Shown: positions 1 through 8,315 of the stretch, piece after piece | Numbering within the stretch: position 1 is the first letter of the stretch | Layout: every line of letters starts with the position of its first letter | Assembly (NCBI GenBank): GCA_000307935.1 | Contig: AMWX01000012.1 | Location: 1-64,000 of the forward strand | DNA: 64,000 nt | Direction: 5' to 3' | From: SAR86 cluster bacterium SAR86E | Lineage (GTDB): Bacteria; Pseudomonadota; Gammaproteobacteria; Magnimaribacterales; D2472 | Position numbers and translations under genes: made by a program | Notes under the pieces: generated by a model | The model's database searches: none | What the model saw: only the letters and a program-made list of their open reading frames with translations | What the model was told of the DNA's origin: nothing

Positions 1-688
1 TTATTCTATACCTACTTGTAGGAATTACCTCAATCTTTTTAAAGTCTATAAATTTCTCGCAACTATCCATCATAATTTGCGCATGTTTTGCCAATAGCTC
101 TGGATTATTTTTGGCATCATAAAAGACCTCCGGATCTGACATGGCCTCAGACGGAAAGCACTCCTCGATAATTGCAATAAATGAAGGAGATGCTTTCTGC
201 AAAGGTCTTACAACTGTATTTTGAACATAAATAAAATTAGATTGGGTTTGAATGGCAATGTTTGTGTGATGATTGGTCCAGTGATCAAACCAGTCATATG
301 TAGACATTGATTCTGGCTTCTCTAAAAAAACAACTTGTGAAAACCCTTCTGATCTTGATCCCAAAGGACTTTTTTTGGAGCTGTCTAAAATGATTGATTC
401 GCTAACAACAAAGCCATGGATTTTATTTGTAATTTTTTTTAAATAGCTTTCAAGTGTATTGGCTAAAAAATAACTTTTTACTTTTATGAATATTATTGCA
501 TTTGGTGCGGGTGGATAGTTCGATTGTGCCAAATTATTTGCTGGCAAAACATCGGCATCAGCAATATTAATCTGTAAATCTGAAACTAACTCGCCAATAT
601 CTTTGCTGAGGTTCTTAAGAAGTAGTTCTTTAAAAGTTTCTAGACTATCATCATCTTTTTTCCAAAGCTGATAGGCTAGTTTTTCCAT
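1..688 (-). CDS. EthD-domain protein, partial (3' end cut by window edge)
   Basis: An open frame of 229 codons starts at an ATG directly after the TAG stop of the SDR gene and runs off position 1 without a stop. An AAGGG Shine-Dalgarno lies 5-6 bases before the ATG. Residues about 130-225 carry the EthD pattern seen in steroid-degradation clusters: a W-H-T-I-A-Q-T segment (WFDHWTNHHTNIAIQTQ), then EECFPSEAMSDPEVFYD, then the VIPTSRY end. EthD proteins are small ferredoxin-like-fold proteins of unclear catalytic role. Its place as last visible gene of the ring C/D operon suggests an accessory role there (inference). The first 120 residues look like a weakly similar second half. No in-frame stop was found. 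Confidence 0.75.
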   Translation of the reverse strand, partial: MEKLAYQLWKKDDDSLETFKELLLKNLSKDIGELVSDLQINIADADVLPANNLAQSNYPPAPNAIIFIKVKSYFLANTLESYLKKITNKIHGFVVSESIILDSSKKSPLGSRSEGFSQVVFLEKPESMSTYDWFDHWTNHHTNIAIQTQSNFIYVQNTVVRPLQKASPSFIAIIEECFPSEAMSDPEVFYDAKNNPELLAKHAQIMMDSCEKFIDFKKIEVIPTSRYRI

Positions 689-1471
689 CTATGCCCTTTG
701 AGATGATGCAGATATCACCTCACCAGTCATATATGAAGAGAGATCAGATGCCAGGAACAAAATAATGTTTGCTATTTCCCAAGGTTCAGCCCCTCTTCCA
801 AAAGCTTCTTTAGATTCTAATTCAGCTATCAATTCATCCGAACTAGTCTTTGACAGATGTGGATTCATGGCAAGACTTGGTGCAACTGCATTGATCCTAA
901 TTCCATGATTTACTGTTTCCAATGCAACGCATCTTGTTAAAGCCATTACTCCAGCCTTTGCAGCAGCATAATGAGATTGACCTGCTTGCGCTCTCCAACC
1001 CAATACGGACGCATTATTAACAATTACTCCTTGAGTTTCTTTAAGCACGGGAATAGCAGCTCTCATAATTTTCATGGCGCCGTTAAGGGTAACGTTCGTA
1101 ACAAGATCCCATGCTTCATTGCTCATATTTTCTAATAAAGATTCTCCGCCCAGCCCAGCATTATTGATTACACCATTTAAATTTGAGTAACAACTAAGCG
1201 CGTCTTTAAACATTGCTTCTATCTCTTCATCATTCGTAACATTGCAAAGACATCCATTGACTTCGCCCTTATTCATTAAACGCAAGCTATCTATTGCCTC
1301 ATCTAACCTGCCCTGATGAACATCAGAAATAAAAACATTAGCGCCTTCCTCAAGAAATCGCTTAGCGGTAGAAAAGCCAATTCCAGAGCCAGCTGCGGCA
1401 GTGATTAAGATATTTTGATCTTTAAAAAGATTTCTTCCCTCAGGATATTGAGGATTCATTAAATTATTCAT
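689..1471 (-). CDS. ipdF: IpdF-like short-chain dehydrogenase of steroid ring C/D degradation
   Basis: A 260-residue classical SDR. It has an N-terminal nucleotide-binding Gly-rich motif (TAAAGSGIG), NNAG, and the active-site block NNASVLGWRAQ followed by SHYAAAKAG with the catalytic Tyr and Lys. The block and the SSYMTGEVIS ending closely resemble mycobacterial IpdF, which oxidises a ring hydroxyl of the CoA-linked hydroindane intermediate (family knowledge). The start chosen is the ATG at 1471 because it forms an ATGA overlap with the stop of the upstream thiolase gene; a TTG at 1477 is possible. Neighbouring fadA6, echA20, ipdC and ipdAB support the specific call. Confidence 0.87.
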   Translation of the reverse strand: MNNLMNPQYPEGRNLFKDQNILITAAAGSGIGFSTAKRFLEEGANVFISDVHQGRLDEAIDSLRLMNKGEVNGCLCNVTNDEEIEAMFKDALSCYSNLNGVINNAGLGGESLLENMSNEAWDLVTNVTLNGAMKIMRAAIPVLKETQGVIVNNASVLGWRAQAGQSHYAAAKAGVMALTRCVALETVNHGIRINAVAPSLAMNPHLSKTSSDELIAELESKEAFGRGAEPWEIANIILFLASDLSSYMTGEVISASSQRA

Positions 1472-2622
1472 GAGCAATTCTCTAAAATCGTAACATTTGC
1501 CTGACCCCCACCCTCACACATTGTTTGAAGACCATATTTAATATTGTTTCTTTTCATATTATGAACCAAGGTAGTCATCAATCGTGCGCCGGTTGCTCCC
1601 AGTGGATGGCCAAGAGCAATTGCTCCTCCATTTATATTAATTTGATCCATTGGGTACTCCATTTCTTTCTGCCAAGCCATAGCAACAGATGCAAACGCTT
1701 CATTTATTTCAACCAAACCAATTTCATTTAATTGGATTCCTGACTTTTTAACTGCATATTCTGTTGCAGGCATAGGCGCGGTAAGCATCCAGATTGGATC
1801 ATCGGCTCTAACACTTATATGCGCTATTCTGGCTAAAGGAGAAAGGTTATGCTCTTTAAGAATTTTTTCTGAAACAATCAAAATAGCTGAAGATGCATCC
1901 GCATTCTGCGAAGAAATAGCGGCTGTAATATCATGACCATCAATCAGAGGATTTAAAGAGGCCATTTTTTCCAATGAAGTTTCTGCTCTGGGAGTCTCAT
2001 CAGTATTAAATCCTTCAACTGAAATAATTTCATCTTTAAATAAACCTTTCTCAATAGCGCACATGGCTTTTTGATGACTTTGGTATGCATAGTTTTCCAT
2101 CTCTAATCTGGATATATTCCATTTCTCTGCAATCATCTGCGCAGAATTAAACTGACTTACCTCTTTATTGCCATAGCGGTTGACCCAGCCTTTTGATCCA
2201 GAAAATGGATCGGCAAAACCAAGTGCCTGTCCTGCAATCATTGCATAAGATATAGGGATCAGGTTCATGTTTTGAACGCCTCCAGCGATAACTACATCAG
2301 ATGTACCAGACATAATCGCTTGAGCAGCAAAATGAACAGCTTGTTGGGATGAGCCGCATTGACGATCAACAGTTGTTCCTGGAACATGCTCAGGAAGTCC
2401 TGCCGCCAACCAACAAGTTCTTGCTATGTCACCAGCTTGAGGTCCAACTGTATCAACGCAACCGAAAATTACATCCTCAACTAATCCTGGATCTAAATCT
2501 ACTTGATCAAAGGTTGCAGAAAGAACTACAGCCCCTAAATCAGCAGGATGCATATTTGATAAAGTGCCTTTCTTCCTGCCTATTGGTGTTCTCAGTGCGC
2601 TAACTATGAATGCATCTTGCAT
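1468..2622 (-). CDS. fadA6: FadA6-like acetyl-CoA acyltransferase (thiolase)
   Basis: A 384-residue type II thiolase that cleaves 3-ketoacyl-CoA. The nucleophilic Cys lies in TVDRQCGSSQQA, the conserved His in EINEAFA and GGAIALGHPLGATGAR, and the second catalytic Cys in QTMCEGGGQANV near the C-terminus. These stretches closely follow Mycobacterium FadA6, the thiolase of HIP (steroid ring C/D) catabolism. Length is normal. The gene follows the acyl-CoA dehydrogenase pair by 11 bases and overlaps ipdF by 4 bases, so co-translation is likely. A general beta-oxidation thiolase is the alternative, but context and sequence favour FadA6. Confidence 0.87.
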   Translation of the reverse strand: MQDAFIVSALRTPIGRKKGTLSNMHPADLGAVVLSATFDQVDLDPGLVEDVIFGCVDTVGPQAGDIARTCWLAAGLPEHVPGTTVDRQCGSSQQAVHFAAQAIMSGTSDVVIAGGVQNMNLIPISYAMIAGQALGFADPFSGSKGWVNRYGNKEVSQFNSAQMIAEKWNISRLEMENYAYQSHQKAMCAIEKGLFKDEIISVEGFNTDETPRAETSLEKMASLNPLIDGHDITAAISSQNADASSAILIVSEKILKEHNLSPLARIAHISVRADDPIWMLTAPMPATEYAVKKSGIQLNEIGLVEINEAFASVAMAWQKEMEYPMDQININGGAIALGHPLGATGARLMTTLVHNMKRNNIKYGLQTMCEGGGQANVTILENCS

Positions 2623-2633
2623 ACCTTATCCCC

Positions 2634-3671
2634 CTAAAAAGTATATAAAACACCAAGCTCTTCACTAGTGGAAGACAGTGTCTTAAAAATTAACTCTAGT
2701 TGCTTGTCTTCATTACCCCAACAGGCCATCATCGACCAGGCTTTTCTCATATATATATGAAGATCCATCTCCCATGTATAGCCCATTGCTCCATGAGCCT
2801 GAATGCTGTTTTTACATGCAAGTTCAGCAGCTTGAGCACACATAAGTTTTGCGTGAGCACAATGTAAAGCAGATTTAGGGTTGTTTTCAGACAAAGAATA
2901 AGCTGCCCTATATACAGCAGGTTTTGCAAACTCAATTTTAACCGCCACATCAGCCAGCATATGTTTGACAGCCTGAAAGGAACCAATTGGCTTCCCAAAT
3001 TGAGTTCTATCTAAAACATAAATGGAGCTTAAATCTACCATTTTTTGAGCCAATCCAATTAACAAAGCAGCCGTCATTAACGAGCCTCTTGAAGAAACCG
3101 CAGAATTAAGCTCATCAAAATTTTTAGAAGTAGAAATAGCATCATTCATTGAGCTTACTTTGAAGAGCTCTCTAGAAGGATCATTAGAGGATATGATTTC
3201 GAAATCCATATCGTTTTTTGCAATGAACTTACATTCAGAATTATCAAGCAAAATAAGTCCAGCTGCATCGTTTAAAAACAGAGGATTCGGGGCTAAAGGA
3301 TGCGCAAGAGCAATGTATTGAGTGCCATCATTGAAATTGCTTTCAACAGCTTCAGTGACATTTTTAGGCAAAAAAGGAATTACATCGTTTACTAAAAAAA
3401 TTTGCTCTGCAACTGGTTCAGGCAGTCCCGCATAGCCCATTTCTTCGACCATCAAAGCTAATGTGACTTGATCCATGCCTAGGCCACCTTTTTTTTCAGG
3501 AAGATTTGAGCTCAAGACTCCTAACTCAATTAAATTTTTCCATCGTTCTAGATTAAAAGATTTATTTTTTTGCCAGCCATCTCTGATTGAAGCGGGAGCA
3601 CATTCTTCAGCTAAAAAAGATTTGATGGCATCCTTAAATTGGATTTGCTCTTCTGTAAAAATAAAGTTCAT
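2634..3671 (-). CDS. Acyl-CoA dehydrogenase, small/partner subunit type
   Basis: A 345-residue acyl-CoA dehydrogenase. The N-terminal helical domain (FTEEQIQFKDAIKSFL), a middle domain and a C-terminal domain with RTQFGKPIGSFQAVKHMLAD and QAHGAMGYTWEMDLHIYMRKA are visible. It lacks the GTNEIQ-type motif near the C-terminus that the neighbouring dehydrogenase keeps. This resembles the short subunits of the alpha2-beta2 dehydrogenases of bacterial steroid catabolism such as IpdE2/FadE33 (family knowledge). It starts 3 bases after the preceding dehydrogenase, which fits a heteromeric pair. The exact substrate cannot be read from the sequence. Confidence 0.82.
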   Translation of the reverse strand: MNFIFTEEQIQFKDAIKSFLAEECAPASIRDGWQKNKSFNLERWKNLIELGVLSSNLPEKKGGLGMDQVTLALMVEEMGYAGLPEPVAEQIFLVNDVIPFLPKNVTEAVESNFNDGTQYIALAHPLAPNPLFLNDAAGLILLDNSECKFIAKNDMDFEIISSNDPSRELFKVSSMNDAISTSKNFDELNSAVSSRGSLMTAALLIGLAQKMVDLSSIYVLDRTQFGKPIGSFQAVKHMLADVAVKIEFAKPAVYRAAYSLSENNPKSALHCAHAKLMCAQAAELACKNSIQAHGAMGYTWEMDLHIYMRKAWSMMACWGNEDKQLELIFKTLSSTSEELGVLYTF

Positions 3672-3674
3672 TTT

Positions 3675-4826
3675 TTACCTAGGAAGCCCCAATAATCTTT
3701 CAGCAATAATATTTTTTTGAATTTCATTGGTTCCAGCATAAATTGGCCCTGCATAAGAAAACATGAAGCCCTTTATCCATTTAGCCGCATCATTTTTAGA
3801 TTCTTGGGATAATTCTGCACTAGCTCCCAAGATTTTCAATGCTGTTTGATGCATCATATGATCAAGTTCAGACCAAAAAATCTTACCTAAACTTGATTCT
3901 GAGCCAATGGAGCCTCCAGCAAGCATTTTTGATGCAGTATGATAAATACTTAAGGCATATGACTCTGATTGGGACCAAGCCTCTACAACCTTAGCCTGAA
4001 TCATTGGAGAGCAATGGTCTTGGTTTGCAAGATAAAGTTCTAATAGTTTTGAAGCCGTTTGTTGAAAGCGTGCCGGGCTTCTTAGCATTAGACCTCTCTC
4101 AAATCCCGCTGTAGCCATAGCAATCTTCCAGCCCTCGCCATCACCACCAAGCAAATTTTCTACAGGAACTTTTACATCATCAAAATATATTTCTGCAAAA
4201 CCAGGCTCTCCATCTAATTGAGGTATGGGTCTGACAGTAATACCAGGTAAATTCAATGGGACTAATATAAAAGATAAACCTCTATGTCTTTCAGAATCTA
4301 AGTCTGTTCTAAATAGTCCAAAAGTCCAGTCAGCATATGCTGCTCTTGAAGACCAAGTTTTTTGACCATTAATTTTATAGTGATCATCTTCAAGCACTGC
4401 TGTTGTTCTAATAGCAGCCATATCACTTCCAGCACCTGGCTCTGACCAACCTTGAGCCCAGATGTGATCTCCAGTTGCCATAGCATTTAAAAATTTTGAT
4501 TTCTGCTCATGAGTACCAAATTCCATTAAGGTTGGTCCAAGCAAAAAGACTCCATTCTGATTTACTCTTGTTGGAGCTTCAGCACGATAATACTCCTCTT
4601 CAAAAATCAACCATTGAATTAGGTCTAGACCCCTTCCTCCATACTCCTTGGGCCAGGTAACCATTGACCAATTTCCTTGATTTAGTGTTTTTTCCCACTC
4701 TCTATGCTACTCAAAACCTTCTTTGGTATCTAATGATTTAAGTGGTGTCTTAGGAACATTACTCTCCAGCCAAGCGCGCACCTCATCTCTAAATACGTTT
4801 TGTTCATTTGTAAAATTAATTTTCAT
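3675..4826 (-). pseudogene. FadE30-like acyl-CoA dehydrogenase interrupted by an in-frame TAG
   Basis: The full frame is 384 codons from an ATG that overlaps the end of the echA20-like gene by 11 bases, the expected coupled start. Codon 40 (4707-4709) is TAG, between GFE and HREWEKTLNQGNWSMVTWP. Both sides read as acyl-CoA dehydrogenase: an N-terminal ...NVFRDEVRAWLESNVP segment before, and WPKEYGGRG, QGWSEPGAGSD, INGQKTWSS, MATAGFERGLMLRSP and YAGTNEIQKNIIAERLLGLP after. Without the stop the protein would be 383 residues, the usual size of FadE30, which dehydrogenates the HIP-CoA side chain. An internal ATG at 4664 would drop the N-terminal helices and is an unlikely natural start. The single C-to-T change (CAG to TAG) could be a real mutation or a sequence error. 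Confidence 0.8.
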
Positions 4827-5577
4827 CTTTAAAATCTGCGTCTCTTTTTTCAACGAATGCATCTCGAGCTTCTTGAGAATCCCTTGATTTATAAAGCTCT
4901 AGGGTAAAAGTTTGCTCTGACTTGTAATGCTCATCAACATTGCCATTCTCAATTTCATTCAATGCTTTTTTAGCTAAATTCATAGCTATAGGACTTTTGG
5001 AGGCTATGTCATTTGCAATAATAAGTGCTGCTTCACGCACAGAGTCTAGATCTGGATGCAAAGACTCAATTGAGCCATATTCATATGCTCTTTGAGCAGA
5101 AATAGGTTTTCCAGTAAACATCATTTTTCTAACTGCCTGAAGTGGGAACAGTCTGCTTAAATGCGCTCCACCGCCCAGCGCACCTCTATCAATTTCAGGC
5201 AACCCAAAATAAGAATCCTCGGTTGTTAAAACAATGTCAGACGCTCCAGCAAGCAAAATTCCTCCTCCAAGAATAAATCCATGACACGCTGATATTACAG
5301 GAACATTTGAAACATGGATTGCTCTCGCTGTTTTCCAACAACCATCATTAACATCTGTAATTTTTGTTGGATCCTCCTGCAACTCTTTGATGTCTGCGCC
5401 TGCACAAAAACCTTTACCCCTAGCTGATATCAAAATAACTCTAACATCGTTATTGTGAGCAAGATTATCAATGTTGGTTGCTAAATCTAGCCATTCAGTT
5501 GAAGTTAATGCATTAACGGGAGGGCAATCTAAAATTATTTCAGCAACATTATTACTTATGGAAGTTTCAACGCTCAT
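4816..5577 (-). CDS. echA20: EchA20-like crotonase-fold hydrolase (steroid ring D opening)
   Basis: A 253-residue crotonase-family protein. It shows the CoA-binding CAGADIKELQ loop, the oxyanion-hole GFILGGGILLAGASD segment and FGLPEIDRGALGGGAHLSRL, which is typical of EchA20 rather than ordinary enoyl-CoA hydratases. In the mycobacterial pathway EchA20 hydrolyses ring D of the bicyclic CoA thioester before IpdAB opens ring C (family knowledge). The ATG overlaps the ipdC stop as ATGA, and the 3' end overlaps the FadE30-like start, so the genes look translationally coupled. Confidence 0.82.
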   Translation of the reverse strand: MSVETSISNNVAEIILDCPPVNALTSTEWLDLATNIDNLAHNNDVRVILISARGKGFCAGADIKELQEDPTKITDVNDGCWKTARAIHVSNVPVISACHGFILGGGILLAGASDIVLTTEDSYFGLPEIDRGALGGGAHLSRLFPLQAVRKMMFTGKPISAQRAYEYGSIESLHPDLDSVREAALIIANDIASKSPIAMNLAKKALNEIENGNVDEHYKSEQTFTLELYKSRDSQEARDAFVEKRDADFKDEN

Positions 5578-6629
5578 GATTTCTCCTCAATCTTTTTAAA
5601 ATTTTTAGCAGCGATACAAAATTCTTCCATAATTTGATCTATCAACTCTTTACATGAAGGAAGATTTTTTATGATTCCTGCAACTTGACCAGATGGCATG
5701 GCGCCTTCATTAGGGGAACCTTCCACCATTGCCTTTTGAATAATTGCTGGGCTATTTGCAGACATAATTGATTGTGAAATAGTTAAATCGTCTCCTTTGA
5801 GCATTGCAAAGAAGGATTTAAGCAGGTCCCCAAATGATGCTTTAGTAATTTGCTTATATTTCCAAGCAGAAGTAACCGACATTAAAAATAATGAAATGGG
5901 GTTGGATCGATCTATTTTTTTTATATATTTATTGAAAATAAGCCTATGAGACAAACCATCAAATTTTTTTGTTATTTTGATTTCATCAACTTCTGCTGAA
6001 ATATATGCTTTCTTTGTTTTGCCTGGAACAGGGCTTTCTTGAGTCATCATAAAGCGTGTTCCCATTGCTATTCCACATGCACCCCATGCAAGAGATGCAG
6101 CTAGACCTGATCCATCTCGAAATCCACCTGCGGCGACTACTGGAATATCTACATGCTCTAAAACAGAACTAAGCAACAAAGTTGTGGGTGTTGATCCAGT
6201 ATGACCACCTCCCTCTGAGCCTTGTATAACAAGAGCATCAGCGCCTAACTGCTCTGCTTTTATTGCATGTTTAAGTGCGCCAACAGTCGGTATACAAATA
6301 ATCCCCTGCTCTTTGAAGGCTTTTATGTAGTCCGGCGTTGGGGATCTTGAATAACTAACTGCTTTAATTTTTTTATCTAAGATTGCTTGAACGATCTTAT
6401 CGGCTCCTGGTTGGAACATATGAAAATTTACGCCAAAGGGTTTGTTCGTCAAGCTCATTGTTTCATCTATCATTTCAATTGCTTCCTGAGGCCCTGCAGT
6501 AGCTAAAGCTAAGAATCCAAAAGCACCAGCATTTGAAGTTGCAGCAACTAGCTGAGGCATAGCCACCCAACCCATTGCTGTTTGAATAATTGGATAATCG
6601 CAACCTAAAATGTCAGTTAATTTATTAAT
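5574..6629 (-). CDS. ipdC: IpdC-like flavin reductase (nitronate monooxygenase family), ATT start
   Basis: A TIM-barrel protein of the nitronate monooxygenase/2-nitropropane dioxygenase family, about 351 residues. FMN-binding features include QGSEGGGHTG (about residues 136-145), PVVAAGGFRDG and AWGACGIAMGTRFMMT; ASGQVAG-like and IKNLPSCKELI near the end match IpdC. IpdC acts with IpdF to prepare the ring C/D intermediate for ring opening. The first ATG (6575) would cut off residues NKLTDILGCDYPIIQTA that align with the family N-terminus. Between the upstream TAG (6642-6644) and 6575 there is no ATG, GTG or TTG in frame. ATT at 6627-6629, 6 bases after an AGAAGAGA purine tract, is the best start. 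ipdC follows the hydratase gene by 12 bases. Confidence 0.85.
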   Translation of the reverse strand: MNKLTDILGCDYPIIQTAMGWVAMPQLVAATSNAGAFGFLALATAGPQEAIEMIDETMSLTNKPFGVNFHMFQPGADKIVQAILDKKIKAVSYSRSPTPDYIKAFKEQGIICIPTVGALKHAIKAEQLGADALVIQGSEGGGHTGSTPTTLLLSSVLEHVDIPVVAAGGFRDGSGLAASLAWGACGIAMGTRFMMTQESPVPGKTKKAYISAEVDEIKITKKFDGLSHRLIFNKYIKKIDRSNPISLFLMSVTSAWKYKQITKASFGDLLKSFFAMLKGDDLTISQSIMSANSPAIIQKAMVEGSPNEGAMPSGQVAGIIKNLPSCKELIDQIMEEFCIAAKNFKKIEEKS

Positions 6630-6641
6630 GATATTTCTCTT

Positions 6642-7553
6642 CTATTTTTTGTTCTTTTTTGTGGCAGTCTTTTTAGCTGCTGTTTTCTTTATGGGAGTCT
6701 TTTTGGTTTTAGTCCTCTGAGATTTAGCCATCTTCTTTGCATCAAAACCTGATAAAACATTACCTGTAGTTAAATCATTATGCGCATGAGAAAAATGATG
6801 CCATGCGAAAGCAGCTTCCATTCCATTGCGTTTACCTTGTAGATCTTCGACATGGTTAATAGCTTGTTTAGTTAACGTTAACCCCAGTCTTGGCATTGCA
6901 GATATTTTTTTGGCCATCTCCATAACAGTTGATTCAAGATTCTCTATAGGAACAACCTTATTAACCATGCCCATTTCATAAGCCCTTGATGAAGACATTC
7001 TCTCACCAAGAAATAAGAATTCTTTTGCGATTCTTGGATTTAACTCATATGGATGGGCAAAATATTCAACCCCTGGAATTCCCATACGTACAACAGGATC
7101 AGCAAAGAAAGCATCCTCAGAGGCAATAATAAGATCACAGACCCACGCCAACATACACCCGCCTGCAACACAAGCACCATGCACCATAGCAATGGTTGGT
7201 TTAGGCATATCTCTCCAGCGTCTACACATGTTCAAGTAAACTTCTTGCTCTCTGACATACCAAAACTCTCCACCAGGCTTATTTGTATGGTCGTACCACA
7301 TGGATTTTCGATCATACTCAACATCAACATCTCTTCCTGGTGTGCCAATATCATGACCTGCTGAAAAATGCTTGCCATTACCTTTTAGTACAATAACTTT
7401 AACCTCATCATCGTCTATTGCCCTTTTAAAAGCCTTATCTAGGTCATAAGTCATCTTGCCGTTTTGTGCATTGTTATATTCAGGCCTATTCATAGAAATG
7501 ATGGCAATTTCATCTTTCTTTTTGTATGTGATTGTGGGTTTACTTCTAGGCAT
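6642..7553 (-). CDS. Enoyl-CoA hydratase/isomerase with lysine-rich C-terminal tail
   Basis: A 303-residue crotonase-family protein: MNRPEYNNAQ, the FSAGHDIGTPGRD CoA/oxyanion loop, and HGACVAGGCMLAWVCDLIIASEDAFFADP. After about residue 270 comes a tail of KKT/KKA repeats (QRTKTKKTPIKKTAAKKTAT), unlike ordinary hydratases and similar in composition to histone H1-like tails. The ATG at 7553 is chosen because a longer TTG-type start would run back into ipdB and adds residues not seen in the family. Its place between ipdB and ipdC suggests it hydrates an enoyl-CoA of the side chain or ring remnant; the exact step is not known from sequence. Confidence 0.82.
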   Translation of the reverse strand: MPRSKPTITYKKKDEIAIISMNRPEYNNAQNGKMTYDLDKAFKRAIDDDEVKVIVLKGNGKHFSAGHDIGTPGRDVDVEYDRKSMWYDHTNKPGGEFWYVREQEVYLNMCRRWRDMPKPTIAMVHGACVAGGCMLAWVCDLIIASEDAFFADPVVRMGIPGVEYFAHPYELNPRIAKEFLFLGERMSSSRAYEMGMVNKVVPIENLESTVMEMAKKISAMPRLGLTLTKQAINHVEDLQGKRNGMEAAFAWHHFSHAHNDLTTGNVLSGFDAKKMAKSQRTKTKKTPIKKTAAKKTATKKNKK

Positions 7554-7557
7554 ATTG

Positions 7558-8313
7558 TTATTCTCCAAAAATTGAATTGCGAATACCTTGAGGATCAAGT
7601 ATTTCTCGGATACAAGCAAGCTCCTTATCCGTAGGCATTGGTGTGGCTTTATCTGAGTTTATAATTACATCAAAACCTGTATTTTCAATAACTTCATCAA
7701 CGCTTACACCAGGGTGTAAACTAAGGAGCTGAAAGCTATCATCTTTTCCATTGAAATCAAAAACACCCAGATTAGTGACCACAAGCTTAATCTCAAACTT
7801 CCCATTTGATAGGTCTTTGTTCTGGTAACCCATTCCGGAAACCATATCTACTGCGCTACTCACAAAGGTTTTTACAGAATGATTCGGGATGAAAATAGAA
7901 TTTTTATGATTGATAAAGTTTCCTGGAAAACCTCTTACACCGAGAAGCTGAACTTTTGGAGAATTATAATCTCCAATAGCGCTAATATTTGTTTGCCCAA
8001 ATGAATCTATTTGTGTTGGTGTGACCATGGCATGTCTTTTTCCTCCCCAAAGATTTTCAAACACACGGCTGTAACTCATGTAGCCCTCAACTAGATCATG
8101 AGAAATATCTCTTTTACCCATAGGTGCTGGTTGAGAGATTAAATAAGTCTCCCCGTCAGTCATCATCAGATCTGGATTATGGGTAAGCTTGGCTAGGCCT
8201 GCTGCAATTCTTGGTATCAAACCAATGCCTGTAGCAAGGATTTCTCCCTCACCCTCCCAAGCCTTAGAAGATGCGCTGATACAAATTTCCGATAATGTAA
8301 TAGATTCTGACAT
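7558..8313 (-). CDS. ipdB: IpdB-like CoA-transferase-family hydrolase, beta subunit
   Basis: A 251-residue class I CoA-transferase beta-type subunit. Key stretches are LMMTDGETYLI, ATGIG, RGFPGNFINHKNSIFIPNH, DMVSGMGY and LGVFDFNGKDD..LSLHPGV, all matching mycobacterial IpdB. IpdAB does not transfer CoA; it opens the last steroid ring (ring C) of COCHEA-CoA by hydrolysis (family knowledge). It starts 2 bases after ipdA, as expected for a two-subunit enzyme. Length is normal. Confidence 0.88.
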   Translation of the reverse strand: MSESITLSEICISASSKAWEGEGEILATGIGLIPRIAAGLAKLTHNPDLMMTDGETYLISQPAPMGKRDISHDLVEGYMSYSRVFENLWGGKRHAMVTPTQIDSFGQTNISAIGDYNSPKVQLLGVRGFPGNFINHKNSIFIPNHSVKTFVSSAVDMVSGMGYQNKDLSNGKFEIKLVVTNLGVFDFNGKDDSFQLLSLHPGVSVDEVIENTGFDVIINSDKATPMPTDKELACIREILDPQGIRNSIFGE

Positions 8314-8315
8314 TT

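Noticed and set aside
3675-4664. Treating the acyl-CoA dehydrogenase as a normal short gene starting at 4664
   Set aside because: The homologous N-terminal part and coupled start lie upstream of the TAG, so the short form is an artefact of the stop.
4707-4709. Reading the TAG as pyrrolysine or another recoded residue
   Set aside because: No pyl genes or recoding signal are visible, and acyl-CoA dehydrogenases do not use it; mutation or error is simpler.
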